Under the pieces are notes generated by a model. That model saw only the letters and a program-made list of their open reading frames with translations. It searched no databases and was not told the origin of the DNA. Positions 15,592 through 16,353 of a stretch of 16,353 bases of DNA are shown here, in pieces (within the stretch, counting starts at the first letter, position 1; every line of letters starts with the position of its first letter). The position numbers were made by a program, and so were the translations under genes. This DNA comes from Candidatus Thorarchaeota archaeon (lineage in GTDB: Archaea; Asgardarchaeota; Thorarchaeia; Thorarchaeales; Thorarchaeaceae), in NCBI GenBank assembly GCA_030642465.1, contig DAOWNS010000014.1:1-16353 (forward strand). The letters are read 5' to 3'.

Positions 15592-15759
15592 CTATGGACC
15601 TTCGAACCCACAATTGGGACACTTGTATTTGTTCGAGAAACGCCTACAAGATTCACATCTCCAAATGACGAATGCACCGCAGGATGGACAGTTGAATTTC
15701 ACACTGCTTTCATGCGGTGAAATCGACCCATGGCAGGAAACACATCTGATCGCTTTCAT
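15592..15759 (-). CDS. Small zinc-ribbon RNA-binding protein (COG2888-like)
   Basis: 55 residues, short enough to be missed by ORF callers. The sequence is built on four CxxC motifs (C6/C9, C24/C27, C35/C38, C47/C50), which form two zinc ribbons. The pattern CVSCHGSISPHE, then FNCPSCGAFVIWRCESCRRF and YKCPNCGFEGP, matches the archaeal predicted zinc-ribbon RNA-binding proteins that precede elongation factor 1-beta. It is likely to act with the translation machinery; the precise role is not known. A GGTGAT Shine-Dalgarno lies 12 bases before the ATG. It probably shares an mRNA with aEF-1beta. Confidence 0.88.
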   Translation of the reverse strand: MKAIRCVSCHGSISPHESSVKFNCPSCGAFVIWRCESCRRFSNKYKCPNCGFEGP

Positions 15760-15821
15760 ACTAGACAAAATATCACCGGGAGTTTCTTTTTAGACCAGTT
15801 TTTGGCATTCATTTGCAGATT

Positions 15822-15832
15822 TGTTATAAACC
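15822..15832 (-). promoter_or_regulatory. TATA box in the divergent region between the zinc-ribbon gene and fen1
   Basis: GTTTATAAC on the minus strand (15823-15831) would start transcription near 15800, about 40 bases before the zinc-ribbon ATG. Read on the plus strand as GTTATAAAC it could also drive fen1 (start near 15855). Only one such element is obvious in the 160-base gap. Confidence 0.5.
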
Positions 15833-15890
15833 TAGCGAAGCGGCATGACAGTCGCCTCCGGAGTATCGAATAACTTATGACCCAACACCG

Positions 15891-15910
15891 GATGAAGGCC
15901 CGATGAAGGC
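15891..15910 (+). repeat. Short tandem direct repeat before fen1
   Basis: GATGAAGGC occurs at 15891-15899 and 15902-15910, an 11-base period, ending 9 bases before the fen1 ATG. It covers the position of a ribosome-binding site, and no canonical Shine-Dalgarno is present. Confidence 0.4.
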
Positions 15911-15919
15911 GAAGATCTG

Positions 15920-16353
15920 ATGGGAACAAAGTTCGGTGACATAATTAAAGCAGAAACAATCACACTGAATGACCTATCAGGCCGAGAGATTGCTGTTGAT
16001 GCATTCAACACCCTCTATCAGTTTCTCTCAAGCATTAGACAACCAGATGGCACTCCACTGATGGACAGACGCGGCCGAGTAACAAGCCACTTGAGTGGCC
16101 TGTTCTACAGGAATGTGAATCTTCTTGAGAGCGGCATACGCCCAGTCTATGTTTTTGGTGGCGAAGCACCGCAACTCAAAGCCAATGAGGTGAAGCGAAG
16201 GCGAGCCATTAGGGATGCTGCCTTCAAGACATGGGAGAAAGCGAAGGCAGAGGGGCGGATTGAAGACGCCCGTAAAGCCGGGCAAGCCAGTTCACGACTG
16301 ACTTCTGATATGATTAGGGAGAGTAAGAAGTTACTCACAGCCTTGGGGATACC
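15920..16353 (+). CDS. fen: Flap endonuclease 1 (FEN1), 3' truncated by window edge
   Basis: FEN1 removes 5' flaps in Okazaki-fragment maturation and base-excision repair. The visible 144 residues begin MGTKFGDII and cover the N-domain: IAVDAFNTLYQFL with metal-ligand D27, SIRQPDGTPLMD, the HLSGLFYRNVNLLESGIRPVYVF stretch (57-79), and the helical arch start KANEVKRRRAIRDAAFKTW. The family's second active-site aspartate, normally in VFDG (D80 in Pyrococcus numbering), is glycine here: VFGGEAPQLK. The LK lysine that follows is kept. The frame is open at the window end, so the remaining active-site acids cannot be judged. It diverges from the zinc-ribbon gene. Confidence 0.92.
   Translation, partial: MGTKFGDIIKAETITLNDLSGREIAVDAFNTLYQFLSSIRQPDGTPLMDRRGRVTSHLSGLFYRNVNLLESGIRPVYVFGGEAPQLKANEVKRRRAIRDAAFKTWEKAKAEGRIEDARKAGQASSRLTSDMIRESKKLLTALGI

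Noticed and set aside
1..16353. tRNA or rRNA genes, CRISPR arrays, insertion sequences, prophage
   Set aside because: Reading both strands I saw no cloverleaf, regularly spaced repeats, transposase, integrase or terminal inverted repeats.

Overview
The window is archaeal. It carries an archaeal Hef helicase-nuclease, elongation factor 1-beta with its small zinc-ribbon partner gene, a two-AAA CDC48/VAT-type ATPase, an archaeal RibL-type FAD synthase, a tungsten aldehyde:ferredoxin oxidoreductase and the 5' end of FEN1. Genes are tightly packed, Shine-Dalgarno sites are common, TTG starts occur, and base composition is moderate. Hef points to a euryarchaeal or Asgard-like lineage rather than a typical crenarchaeon. 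I cannot fix the taxon from sequence reading alone.

Layout. (1) 1-3311: the 3' part of a winged-helix regulator gene (+) runs tail-to-tail into hef (-). hef diverges from a small PRC-barrel gene (+). (2) 3384-7981 (+): a compact cluster of deoC, aldehyde:ferredoxin oxidoreductase, and a multidomain PAPS-reductase-like/PUA/ferredoxin protein. The aldolase releases acetaldehyde, which the tungsten enzyme could oxidise, so the first two genes form a plausible deoxyribose or deoxynucleoside breakdown unit. The deoC product has an unusual four-cysteine C-terminal extension. (3) 7978-12087: a two-gene minus-strand unit (membrane-anchored hexapeptide acyltransferase, then a NodB-type polysaccharide deacetylase) diverges from a GT-C-like membrane protein. 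Together they look like a surface-glycan or lipid-linked glycan modification locus. (4) 12092-15759 (-): zinc-ribbon protein, aEF-1beta, a 246-bp gap, CDC48, a small winged-helix protein and RibL. (5) 15920 to the end (+): FEN1, cut by the window edge.

Two things stand out. The CDC48 gene is interrupted between its two AAA domains by a single in-frame TAG, exactly where the family and its own second AAA domain have leucine. The flanking reading frame and length are otherwise intact. FEN1 has glycine where the family has a metal-binding active-site aspartate. Both are one-base changes from the expected codon. Each could be a real biological feature or a sequence error, and raw-read and homologue checks would decide. 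There are no tRNA or rRNA genes, CRISPR arrays or insertion sequences that I can see, and no gene-free stretch longer than about 250 bases.
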